From Calothrix sp. MO_167.B12 (GTDB lineage Bacteria; Cyanobacteriota; Cyanobacteriia; Cyanobacteriales; Nostocaceae): a DNA stretch of 64,000 bases. Position 1 is the stretch's first letter. Each line of letters begins with the position of its first letter. Shown piece after piece: positions 29,915 through 39,411 of the stretch. Where the stretch lies: contig JASJCJ010000001.1 of NCBI GenBank assembly GCA_030066045.1, positions 62,001 to 126,000 on the forward strand. Reading direction: 5' to 3'. Below the pieces are notes generated by a model that saw only the letters and a program-made list of their open reading frames with translations, ran no database searches and was not told the origin of the DNA. The position numbers and the translations under genes were made by a program.

Positions 29915-32227
29915 ATGAATTCAAATAATATAAATTATCCACTAGAATCCGAGAATGGCAAGAAAATTGAAATTGAAAATACTTCTTGGAGTCAGTCAAG
30001 AGCAAGACAATTAGAAGAAGCAACATTAGAGACTCTAGAAAGCAACGATTCTCCACCTCAAAAAGGCTTGGATTTGCGCTGGCTTGGGAGGACTGTTAAG
30101 CGCAAGGCACTGCTAATTATTGGCATTACCAGTTTAACCACTGGAACTGCCTGGTATTTAAATTCTAAATCTTTGCCCATATATCAAGGTAATTTTCAGC
30201 TTTTAGTTGAGCCTGTAACATCTGCAGAAAAATTATCCGATCCCAGTACACTCGCTCGTACAGGAGGAGTACCTAATGAGGGACTATTAACCTTGGACTA
30301 CCCGACTGTAATTCAAATTTTAACTAGTCCAGGGATGTTGTCTAACATTGCCAAGGAAATAAAACTTAAGAATACTAACTATAGTATTAGCAGTGGTCAA
30401 ATAAAAAAAGGATTAACAATTCAACGCCTTGGGGGGAAAAGTCGTTTAGATCAAACTAAGATTCTTGATGTTACTTACCAAGGAATAAATCCTAAAATTG
30501 TCCAATTAGTCTTGGCAACAACAGCACAAAAATATCTAACTTATTCTCTGGAAGAGCGCAAGAGTCGTATTGGTCAAGGTGTTGAATTTATCGAAAAACA
30601 ACTTCCCACTTTGCATAAACGAGTAGCTACTTTACAAAAAAACTTACAGAAGATACAAGAGCAGAACAAAACTATTAATACGGCTGGAAAGGGTGAATCA
30701 TTATTTATCAAAGTTAGGGAAATTGAAGCGCAACAAATTAATACCCAAAGAGAGTTACAAGAACTAAGAAATCTTAAAGGAAACTTAGAAAAACAGTTAA
30801 AACTAACGCCTGATGAAGCTATTGTGGCATCTACTTTAAGTCAAGATCCTAATTATCAAAGGTTACTGGCAAAATTAAAGGAAATCGAAAGTCAGATTGC
30901 CATAGAAACAGCTCGTTTTCAGTCTGATAGCCCTAATATTTTATCTTTAGAAGCTCAACGTCAGAACTTAATCAGTTTACTGAACAAAGAAACCCAAGAG
31001 ATACTTGGACAAAATTTTACAGAAGCTAAAGCTAAAAATGCTGCTGTACTAATTTTACAGAATTCGATCCGTGTGGGAATGATTCAAAGACTAACTGATA
31101 CTACAAATCAAATTCAGTTACTAGAAATTCGCTCTCGGGAATTAGCTAAGGAACAAAAATATTTTGAAACACAAGCAAAGCGATTTCCTGATGTAGTACG
31201 ACGATATAATGAATTACAAAGACAATTAGAAATTGCCCAGCGATCGCTCAATCAGTTATTGACTCAGCGAGAAACTTTAGGTATTGAAGCAGCACAAAGT
31301 CAAGTACCTTGGGAAATAATTTCTAAACCTCAAATACCCATTGATGCTTTTGGCAATCCTGTACCAGTTGCTACTGAATCTGATAAAAAATTATTAATGG
31401 GATTGGTGGGCGGTCTATTTTTTGGCATTGCAGCAGCTGTACTTATAGAGAAATCACGCAATACATTTTATACTAGTGAAGATATAGAAGATGTAATCCA
31501 ATCTCCTTTGTTAGGTAAAATTCCAGTTGATCAGAGTTCTGAAAAAGTAATCAAATCAAGAATAAAATCAGGCACTCTCATAGAGTCAATGAAAGAACCG
31601 ACTATAGAAGTAAAAGAAAGCAATCAGAACCTTTTTCCTGTAATAGATGCTTATAATTCTCTATATAGTAACCTGCGTTTTTGCTTTTCTAATTCACCGA
31701 TTCATTCATTAGTAGTTTGTGCTGCAGAACCAGGGAATGATAGTACTACAATTGCTTTACAATTAGCTCAAACAGCAACGGGGGCAGGTGAACGAGTTCT
31801 GTTAATAGATACAAACTTTCGTTGTCCTCAGATACATTCTCAATTAAACTTACCAAATTTGAAAGGTTTTAGTGATTTACTCTCTTGTGAATCTGACTCT
31901 GATGATATTATCCAAAAGCCACTTTTGAGTAATAATCTTTTTGTCTTGACTTCTGGGAAATATATATCAAATTCTGCAAGGCTACTTACTTCAGAACAGA
32001 TGAAAAAGTTAATGGATAAATTTGTGAAATCTTTTGATTTAGTAATCTATAATACTCCTGATATTCTCAGTTCTATGGAAGCTACTTTTGTTGCTACTCA
32101 TACAGATAGTACTTTGATGGTTGCCACAATTGGCAAAACAAAAAAATCTGTATTTATGCAAGCTATAGAACAATTACAAAAGAATAATTTACCAAATTTA
32201 GGTATAGTTGCAAATCAAGTAAATTAG
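29915..32227 (+). CDS. Wzz-type chain-length protein with BY-kinase-like (apparently degenerate) domain
   Basis: N-terminal Wzz-like region, coiled coil, TM LMGLVGGLFFGIAAAVLIEK, then CpsD-like domain with AAEPGNDSTT, LLIDTNFRCPQIH, DLVIYNTPD. Confidence 0.82.
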   Translation: MNSNNINYPLESENGKKIEIENTSWSQSRARQLEEATLETLESNDSPPQKGLDLRWLGRTVKRKALLIIGITSLTTGTAWYLNSKSLPIYQGNFQLLVEPVTSAEKLSDPSTLARTGGVPNEGLLTLDYPTVIQILTSPGMLSNIAKEIKLKNTNYSISSGQIKKGLTIQRLGGKSRLDQTKILDVTYQGINPKIVQLVLATTAQKYLTYSLEERKSRIGQGVEFIEKQLPTLHKRVATLQKNLQKIQEQNKTINTAGKGESLFIKVREIEAQQINTQRELQELRNLKGNLEKQLKLTPDEAIVASTLSQDPNYQRLLAKLKEIESQIAIETARFQSDSPNILSLEAQRQNLISLLNKETQEILGQNFTEAKAKNAAVLILQNSIRVGMIQRLTDTTNQIQLLEIRSRELAKEQKYFETQAKRFPDVVRRYNELQRQLEIAQRSLNQLLTQRETLGIEAAQSQVPWEIISKPQIPIDAFGNPVPVATESDKKLLMGLVGGLFFGIAAAVLIEKSRNTFYTSEDIEDVIQSPLLGKIPVDQSSEKVIKSRIKSGTLIESMKEPTIEVKESNQNLFPVIDAYNSLYSNLRFCFSNSPIHSLVVCAAEPGNDSTTIALQLAQTATGAGERVLLIDTNFRCPQIHSQLNLPNLKGFSDLLSCESDSDDIIQKPLLSNNLFVLTSGKYISNSARLLTSEQMKKLMDKFVKSFDLVIYNTPDILSSMEATFVATHTDSTLMVATIGKTKKSVFMQAIEQLQKNNLPNLGIVANQVN

Positions 32228-32320
32228 TTTTTCGGTATATAGTAGGCTAAACTATTAGTTAAAACTGAAATTATGCTTTGAAATAAAAGCTCAGATATTC
32301 ACAACTAGATTTGAGACTAA

Positions 32321-33223
32321 GAGGATGTCTGAGAAGTTAATAAAGCTCAAGTAATGTTATCCTGTTAGTAGAAAAAATAGAACATAGCAACGAATCCATA
32401 AGCGATTACGTTTGTGGGTGCGCGTAAGCCAATATCGCGAACCTTCTCCATCAGAAGCAATTATAGGCAGTAAAACAGTTGAAACAGCAAATATGGTGTC
32501 CAAAGACGTTGGTTTCGATTCAGGTAAGAAAATAAAAGGGCGTAAACGCCACATACTGGTTGAGACCTTAGTGAGACCTTAGGCTTATGTATAGTTGTAG
32601 TCATTACAGATGCTTCGCTAAACTTACATCTTGCACGCCTCGTATTTAATACTGTTTTTTTCTGTTGTTAATAAACATATATTTTTATCAGTAACACGAA
32701 GAATTAGGTTTTTTAGCCTGCTCCCGGCAGGCTTTGTTTGTATAGCCGAGGCAGTTGCGGTGGACGGGTTCCCCGGCATAAGCAAACTGCCGTTCACCCT
32801 TCTAGGGGTGAAGGTGCAAGATATGAGTAAACGAACAGGCAGGTACTCAACAAGTTTTATCAAAGCTGAATCAATTAGGTAATAGGCCTTCGGCATAGCT
32901 TCGCTTACCGCGTTGCTAGATTGATTCGGATCTGGATTGACAGGGGATATCGTGTAAGGATTTACACCCTAGGTAATTGATGTTTATCGCTGGCTATGAA
33001 GCATTATTAGGCACCATCAGGAACAGAAAGGTTTTGTTGTTTTACCCAAACTTTGGCTTGTAAAAAGAACTTTCGGTTGGTTTAATTGATGTCAGCGACT
33101 AAGTAAAGATTATGAAATATTACCTGAAACCACCGAAGCTTTTATTTATATTGCCATGATTCGTTTGATGGTCAAGCAACTTGTGTGAAAAAGTTACTCC
33201 TCAAAAACTTTTCAGACATCCTC
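32321..33223 (+). mobile_element. Decayed IS5-family insertion sequence
   Basis: TIRs GAGGATGTCTGAGAAGTT (32321-32338)/AACTTTTCAGACATCCTC (33206-33223), flanking TAA on both sides; transposase remnants REPSPSEAIIGSKTVETANM..GKKIKGRKRHILVETL and SKDYEILPETTEAFIYIAMIRLMVKQL. Confidence 0.8.
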
Positions 33224-33225
33224 TA

Positions 33226-33405
33226 AGCTCGACTTTGTCCAAAATTAAGAACTTGCTTATTCTTACAGGGCAAAAGCCCTAGCTTTTTGGCAAAACATTT
33301 TTCAATATCACTGATTGATGATGACATTCAAAAATTCAAACAATCTTCCCACAAAGGTTTCAGCGTTAGCATTCGCGTTGCTAAAAAATTGATAAAGTCG
33401 AGCTA
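33226..33405. mobile_element. MITE-like element, TIR AGCTCGACTTTRTC
   Basis: AGCTCGACTTTGTC near 33226 and GATAAAGTCGAGCT near 33391-33404; abuts the IS5 remnant. Confidence 0.5.
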
Positions 33406-33483
33406 AGAAATCACAAAATAGCACAACAGTAAGAACTTGATGCGCGTCAGTGTAAAAATTATTGAATCAATAAAGTTTTTAAG

Positions 33484-33685
33484 TAGGGTCTGCTGAATAA
33501 CTTTAAAACTCTTATCTTGTAAGCTTCTCAGGCGATTTTTGTGAACACAAGTGCAAGATAATAAGGATATAAGGCTTAAAAACCTTGCATATTCAATTTT
33601 TTGGAGTCCAAAAAATTGGAAAAGATAGAGGTAAAACTGTTGAGTTCCCTACTCCCCACAATCATGACTTTTTCAGCAAGCCCTA
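33484..33685. mobile_element. MITE-like element, TIR TAGGGYYTGCTGAA
   Basis: TAGGGTCTGCTGAA at 33484-33497; TTCAGCAAGCCCTA at 33672-33685. Confidence 0.55.
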
Positions 33686-33973
33686 AGTAGACTTGGGTCG
33701 CTTTGTTGTGTGAATCTTAGTTTGTTTTTTAACTACATTATAGTTATTTATAAGTTTTACTGAAATCTTCATTAAAAATATATACTCATTTCAGTATAAA
33801 TAAGTCATAATACAAATATGATAATACAAAAAAAATTTGTATTATCTCAAAAATGTACAGTAAATAACCAATAAAAATATGATCGAAAAATTGATAATTG
33901 TTTAATTTAAGTCTCTAGAAAATAGTTTTACTTAGAAGTAGAGTTTATAAGGAAATATATCTAGGAAGAAAAT

Positions 33974-34552
33974 ATGCAAATAAAACAAAGTGGTGTAACA
34001 GTTTGGTTTACAGGTTTGAGCGGTGCAGGGAAAACTACTATCTGTAGAGCAGTAGAAAAAGAACTTCGCATTCAAGGATGTCAAGTAGAGGTTCTTGATG
34101 GAGATGTAGTTAGGGAGAACCTCACAAAAGGATTAAGTTTTAGTAAAGCAGATAGGGATGAAAATATCCGACGGATTGGTTTTGTAGCAGATTTATTAAC
34201 TAGAAATGGAGTGATTGTATTAGTATCAGCAATCTCACCATATTCTGAGATTAGAGATGAGGTCAGACATAAAATAGGTGATTTTATTGAAGTATATGTT
34301 AATGCTCCTCTCAATATATGTGAGAAAAGAGATGTGAAAGGTTTGTATAAAAAAGCTCGGGTTGGGGAAATAAAGAACTTTACTGGCATTGACGATCCCT
34401 ACGAACCACCAGTAAATCCAGAAGTTGAATGTAGAACAGATAGAGAAAATTTACAAGAAAGCGTCAACAAGGTTATGGATGCTCTTAATAAATATATAGT
34501 TTTACCTCAACTTTTATCAGTCAACAATAGTCACAGTAATATTGCTGTATAA
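33974..34552 (+). CDS. cysC: Adenylylsulfate (APS) kinase
   Basis: GVTVWFTGLSGAGKTTICRAVEKEL, VLDGDVVRENLTKGLSFSKADRDENIRRIGFVA, NFTGIDDPYEPP. Confidence 0.93.
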   Translation: MQIKQSGVTVWFTGLSGAGKTTICRAVEKELRIQGCQVEVLDGDVVRENLTKGLSFSKADRDENIRRIGFVADLLTRNGVIVLVSAISPYSEIRDEVRHKIGDFIEVYVNAPLNICEKRDVKGLYKKARVGEIKNFTGIDDPYEPPVNPEVECRTDRENLQESVNKVMDALNKYIVLPQLLSVNNSHSNIAV

Positions 34553-35074
34553 TTTCTAATCAAAATATAATTTTTATCCTGTTGGGTAATGCAAAATAAG
34601 AAATATATTGATTGCTTGTACGAGCAAAGTATGTATGCATTACCCTTTTTCTATCTTCTTAATTAACGCGATGTGCTACTAGTCATATTAACTATTCTGT
34701 GGTTGAGTGTTTTATCTTTATCTCAAGTATTCATCTGTTATAATGCTTGTGAAATAAGGATTTTGGAAAAGTCACACATGGCGTTAATCAATAAAAATTA
34801 TATATGGGATACTAGTTTTTCAATTGATTTTTGAAAAATAGTTTTGTTTTGCGTCATCGTTTATATATACGTCTTGAATCTCATAGCAGATTCATATCAG
34901 GTTTGCCTAATTATTTACGGTAAAAACTTGGCAGAGTTATTTGTAATTACCCTACAATAAGCCACAATCTTACTCATGCATGAGCTTTTACGATAATTGT
35001 TTAACCTAACATAACATCATATTCTCTGCATAACATTATTTTTTTGCAATTAGTATAAAACAAAATACAAATAT

Positions 35075-36865
35075 ATGTCTATTTTTCTGACATTAGCCGT
35101 TGTTTTTTTGGCATTAGTTTGCTTTATTGGCGAATGGTTGCCATCAGATATAATTGCTATTATTGTTTCTGTTTTATTAACTGTATTGGGTCTAGTTACC
35201 CCAGAGGAAAGCATATCTGGCTTTAGTAACTCTGCAACTATTACTGTAATGGCAATGTTTATTCTTAGCGCAGGTATTAGCCGTACAGGAGCAATTCAAA
35301 TAGTTAATGATTTGCTATTTAAGTGGGGAGGTAAACATCCTACTAGACAAATCCTCACTTTGGGAATTATTGCTGGATCAATTACAACATTAGTTAATAA
35401 CACTGCTGTTGTTGCAGTATTTTTACCAATTGTAGAGAATTGGTGCTCCCAGCGAAAGATATCTGTATCCACATTATTATTACCATTATCATATATTACT
35501 ATTCTTGGCGGAATGACAACGGTAATTGGTACGTCTACTAGTATCTTAGCCAGTGGTCTATCAGAAAAACTAGGTTATGGAGCGTTCAGTTTATTTCAGT
35601 TCACTCCATTGGGTTTAATCACATTTACAATTGGTTTAGCTTACTTAGCAATCGCAGCTCCTCGTTTACTTAGAGAACGTAAATTTTCTACGGGGGATAT
35701 TGTTAGTACAGAGTATGAACTTAAAGATTATATTAGTGAGATTATCATTCCACCCCGTTCTCCATTAGTAGGACAAACCTTGAATAGCAGTCGTCTACAA
35801 CGCAAGTTTGATGTAGACGTGTTAGAGATGATTTGTAACGGTGTACATTTTTCTCAACCTTTAGGGGACAAACAGCTGCAAGCAGGTTGTATTCTTTTGG
35901 TTAGGGGTGGACGAGAAGATTTACTGCAAATAAAAAATCAACAAGGGATCGAAATTTTACCAGAAGTCAAATTTCGCCATCATTCCTTAACATCAGAACT
36001 TAATTCTCTAGAGGAAGGAATTGCAGAGGTATTAATCCCTTCTGAGTCTAGCTTAATTGGCTCTACTCTCAAAGAATTACGCTTCCGACAACGATATAAT
36101 GTTACTGTTTTAGCTATTCGTCGGGGTGAAGAACTGACTCGCAACCGCTTAGGTCAAATACCCTTACGTTTTGGTGATGTTTTATTAGTGGGTGGTCCTC
36201 AACAAAGCCTTGTGGGATTGCAAACTAGCCGGGATGTGTTGCTAATTATGCAACGAGATATAGAAAACCTACGTCATTCTAAAGCAGGAATTGCTATTGC
36301 CATCGGTATGGGGGTAGCATTACTAGCAGCTTTAAAGTTGCTACCAATTTTAGTCAGTTCTTTAATTGGTGTCATATTAATGGTGCTTACAGGCTGTCTC
36401 AAGCCGAGGGAAATTTATGAAGCTGTACGTTGGGATATTATTTTTCTGCTAGCTGGCTTGATCCCTTTAGGAATCGCAATGAATAATTCTGGTGCTACTC
36501 AACTACTGGCAGATAATATTGTTAAACTAGGCGGTAACTTGTCTGGCTATTGGTTGCTAACTTTTTTCTTTGTTATTACTGCTTTGATGACTGAAATATT
36601 GTCCAATAATGCTGCGGTAATTTTACTTTTACCTATTGCAGCAAAGGTTGCAGAAAATCTCAATTTTAATCCCTTAGCTTTTATGTTATCCGTAACTTTT
36701 GCCGCTTCTTACAGTTTTATGACTCCCATCGGTTATCAGACAAATACTATGGTATATGGTCCTGGTAGCTATAAATTTTTTGATTTTTTCCGAATCGGTG
36801 CTCCTTTAAGTATATTGATGACACTGATAATCCCACCATTAATTATATTTTTATACGGTCTTTAG
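35075..36865 (+). CDS. SLC13-type permease with TrkA-C domains
   Basis: GFSNSATITVMAMFILSAGISRTGA, two RCK_C-like blocks (EIIIPPRSPLVGQTLNSSRLQ; EVLIPSESSLIGSTLKELRFRQ), multi-pass. Confidence 0.82.
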   Translation: MSIFLTLAVVFLALVCFIGEWLPSDIIAIIVSVLLTVLGLVTPEESISGFSNSATITVMAMFILSAGISRTGAIQIVNDLLFKWGGKHPTRQILTLGIIAGSITTLVNNTAVVAVFLPIVENWCSQRKISVSTLLLPLSYITILGGMTTVIGTSTSILASGLSEKLGYGAFSLFQFTPLGLITFTIGLAYLAIAAPRLLRERKFSTGDIVSTEYELKDYISEIIIPPRSPLVGQTLNSSRLQRKFDVDVLEMICNGVHFSQPLGDKQLQAGCILLVRGGREDLLQIKNQQGIEILPEVKFRHHSLTSELNSLEEGIAEVLIPSESSLIGSTLKELRFRQRYNVTVLAIRRGEELTRNRLGQIPLRFGDVLLVGGPQQSLVGLQTSRDVLLIMQRDIENLRHSKAGIAIAIGMGVALLAALKLLPILVSSLIGVILMVLTGCLKPREIYEAVRWDIIFLLAGLIPLGIAMNNSGATQLLADNIVKLGGNLSGYWLLTFFFVITALMTEILSNNAAVILLLPIAAKVAENLNFNPLAFMLSVTFAASYSFMTPIGYQTNTMVYGPGSYKFFDFFRIGAPLSILMTLIIPPLIIFLYGL

Positions 36866-36930
36866 TTTGAATTATGCTAGTAATGATTAATTTTGCTTAC
36901 TTCAGAATTAACTCACTGTAAAAATATTCA

Positions 36931-37092
36931 GAAATTACGCAATTATCACAATTGGTGATTGGTGCGTGAGGTTAAAAGTCTGATTTCTAAGTTCAAATAT
37001 GATCGTAGCGTCACGGAACGGTAATAATGCGGTCAGAAAATCTACACTGAATTTTGCCTCCCATACAGAAAAATATGCCAACTGCGTAAGTC
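36931..37092. repeat. Degenerate relative of the GACTTACGCA MITE
   Basis: Left AATTACGCAATTATC, right GCCAACTGCGTAAGTC; imperfect inversion sharing the TTACGCA core with the 14.3 kb element. Confidence 0.35.
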
Positions 37093-37718
37093 ATAATATT
37101 AATCTGATGGTTGAGAATATTGTATATTTTTTATTTCTTAGAATGACAATTTAAAGCTTTATGTAATTGTTCATAAATTATTTATTTTTATTTTTTTACT
37201 ATTTATTTGTATTTAACATTCCATCATAGTTGAGATTGCAGCATAGCTACAAATTAGAGAATGGAAATAGTCACAGAAATTACGGTAAATCTATGGTAAT
37301 GCCCTATATATTGACAATAAGTACAGTGTGAATCTCGGAAATCCAATGCTGGCTACCTCAGATAGATATCTGTAAATTAGCTAGCATTTGTTATCTGCAT
37401 TTTAATTTCAATGAAAAAAATTTGGGTATTGACATTGGCAACAAGTTCTAGAACCGATTTTATTCACAAATAATTATTGTGCGAATAGAGTGTATCTGAA
37501 TTTTGTTTTTGCATATACTCGCCAATTACCGAATTTTTGGTGAATACTCCCCTTCAAAACTGTAGTTAGTAACCATGAGTTGGGTAAGTACTATCATGGC
37601 TATGTAAAAAATAAATCATCAGCAATGTGTTTCATTCTCAGTGACATGACTATGGCTTGAGTTTAAATCTTTTCTGACGATTCAACTTTGTTCAAGACTA
37701 GCAACACCTTAATTAACG

Positions 37719-37973
37719 ATGACTCAAACTCTTGATTCATTGCCCTTGGAGTATAGCCAACGTATTTTATGTATTTACTCCAATCATAGCAATCAAATCC
37801 TCATTGCTCGCATTTCCAACATTCCTGGTTGGTATTTTGAACGAGTGGTATTCCCTGGAGAGCAGTTACTGTTTGAAGCTTTACCAGAAGCCGACTTGGA
37901 AATCCATATAGGTAAGAAAAATGACATGACTTTAGCGGAAAAACTTCCCTGTTCCCAGTTGCAAGTTACTTGA
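37719..37973 (+). CDS. DUF1830 domain protein
   Basis: CIYSNHSNQILIARISNIPGWYFERVVFPGEQLLFEALPEADLEIH. Confidence 0.8.
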   Translation: MTQTLDSLPLEYSQRILCIYSNHSNQILIARISNIPGWYFERVVFPGEQLLFEALPEADLEIHIGKKNDMTLAEKLPCSQLQVT

Positions 37974-38180
37974 AAATTGGGATTCTCCCCTTGGGTGGCT
38001 CCCAGGGGGCAAAGATTGGACAAGTTAATAGTACAACCAAAAATCTGAATTCTTTTTCTGGAGTGGAATTGAGTTAGTGGCGATCGCACTTAGGTATGAT
38101 TTCCTTCACAAAACTACATAATGAAGTAAAATTAGGTAATCATACTTTCGTATTTGTAATCCGAAGGGTTTCCTTAACTC

Positions 38181-39281
38181 ATGCAACTTCCGCTTCGTGC
38201 ATTCCGATTTCCATTCGCATCTCTACTGTTAATCGCGCCCTTTTTCTTGTGGGGTACGGCGATGGTAGCGATGAAGGGAGCGATTTCCCACACTACGCCA
38301 CTATTTATAGCGGGAGTACGCTTGTTGCCGGCGGGAGTATTGATTTTGATAGTAGCAGCATTTCTGGGTAGACCGCAGCCCCGAGGATGGATGGCTTGGT
38401 TGTGGATTACTTTATTTGCTTTGGTGGATGGAACCCTATTTCAAGGCTTTTTAGGGGAAGGACTGGTAAAAACTGGTGCTGGTTTGGGTTCGGTGATGAT
38501 TGATTCCCAACCCATAGCAGTGGCTTTAATGTCTTCCTGGTTATTTCAGGAAAGGATTGGTTTATGGGGATGGCTAGGTTTGTTTTTGGGGGTAACTGGT
38601 ATTAGTTTGATTGGTTTACCCGATGAATGGATTTTTCATACTATTTCGGGTTTTATTCCCTTCCTCTCCCACTCCTCCACTTCTGGTATTTCCCTTTCTT
38701 TTTTTGAAACAGGTGAATGGTTGATGCTGCTAGCAGCATTAAGTATGGCCTTAGGAACCATACTCATTAGGTTTGTCTGTCGCCATGCCGATCCGGTAAC
38801 TGCTACGGGATGGCATATGATTATTGGTGGTTTGCCATTGTGGGGGATTTCAGCGGTGACGGAAAGTGACCCTTTTGTTAATCTGATTCCTGCTGATTGG
38901 ATGGCACTGGCTTATACCACAGTACTTGGAAGTGCGATCGCTTATGGGTTATTTTTCTATTTTGCTTCTTCTGGAAATCTTACCAGTCTCAGCTCTCTTA
39001 CTTTCCTTACCCCCGTATTTGCTTTAATATTTGGTCATTGGTTACTCAATGAAGTTCTCAGTCCCTTGCAGTGGATTGGGGTAGGTATAACTTTAATCAG
39101 TATTTATTTAATTAACCAACGAGATAAATTAGCAGGTGTTAATCAGCAAGTGGCTGAAATAGAACAAAATACAACACCACAGCCAGCAGTATTGGCAGCT
39201 TCAGAACGGGATTTACAGCCTGTAAATGTAGCAGTGAGAAAATCAGCATCAGAAGTTTTACCCTCAACTCTACGGAATTAA
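38181..39281 (+). CDS. DMT superfamily (EamA) transporter
   Basis: APFFLWGTAMVAMKGAI, two EamA-like repeats, WIGVGITLISIYLINQR. Confidence 0.88.
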   Translation: MQLPLRAFRFPFASLLLIAPFFLWGTAMVAMKGAISHTTPLFIAGVRLLPAGVLILIVAAFLGRPQPRGWMAWLWITLFALVDGTLFQGFLGEGLVKTGAGLGSVMIDSQPIAVALMSSWLFQERIGLWGWLGLFLGVTGISLIGLPDEWIFHTISGFIPFLSHSSTSGISLSFFETGEWLMLLAALSMALGTILIRFVCRHADPVTATGWHMIIGGLPLWGISAVTESDPFVNLIPADWMALAYTTVLGSAIAYGLFFYFASSGNLTSLSSLTFLTPVFALIFGHWLLNEVLSPLQWIGVGITLISIYLINQRDKLAGVNQQVAEIEQNTTPQPAVLAASERDLQPVNVAVRKSASEVLPSTLRN

Positions 39282-39411
39282 ACTGAGATATATGTAAAAT
39301 AGGTTAACGCTCTTTAACAAGGCTCACTTAGGGTGTATAGGTAACTATTTTTGTCCAATGAAGAGTTAACATTGAGCCAGTTAAAATTTATCTGTATATC
39401 TATTTTTACTG

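Noticed and set aside
32624-32896. Overlapping ORFs on both strands (32624-32896 minus, 32631-32882 plus)
   Set aside because: Lie within the decayed IS and GC-rich repeat; no protein signature
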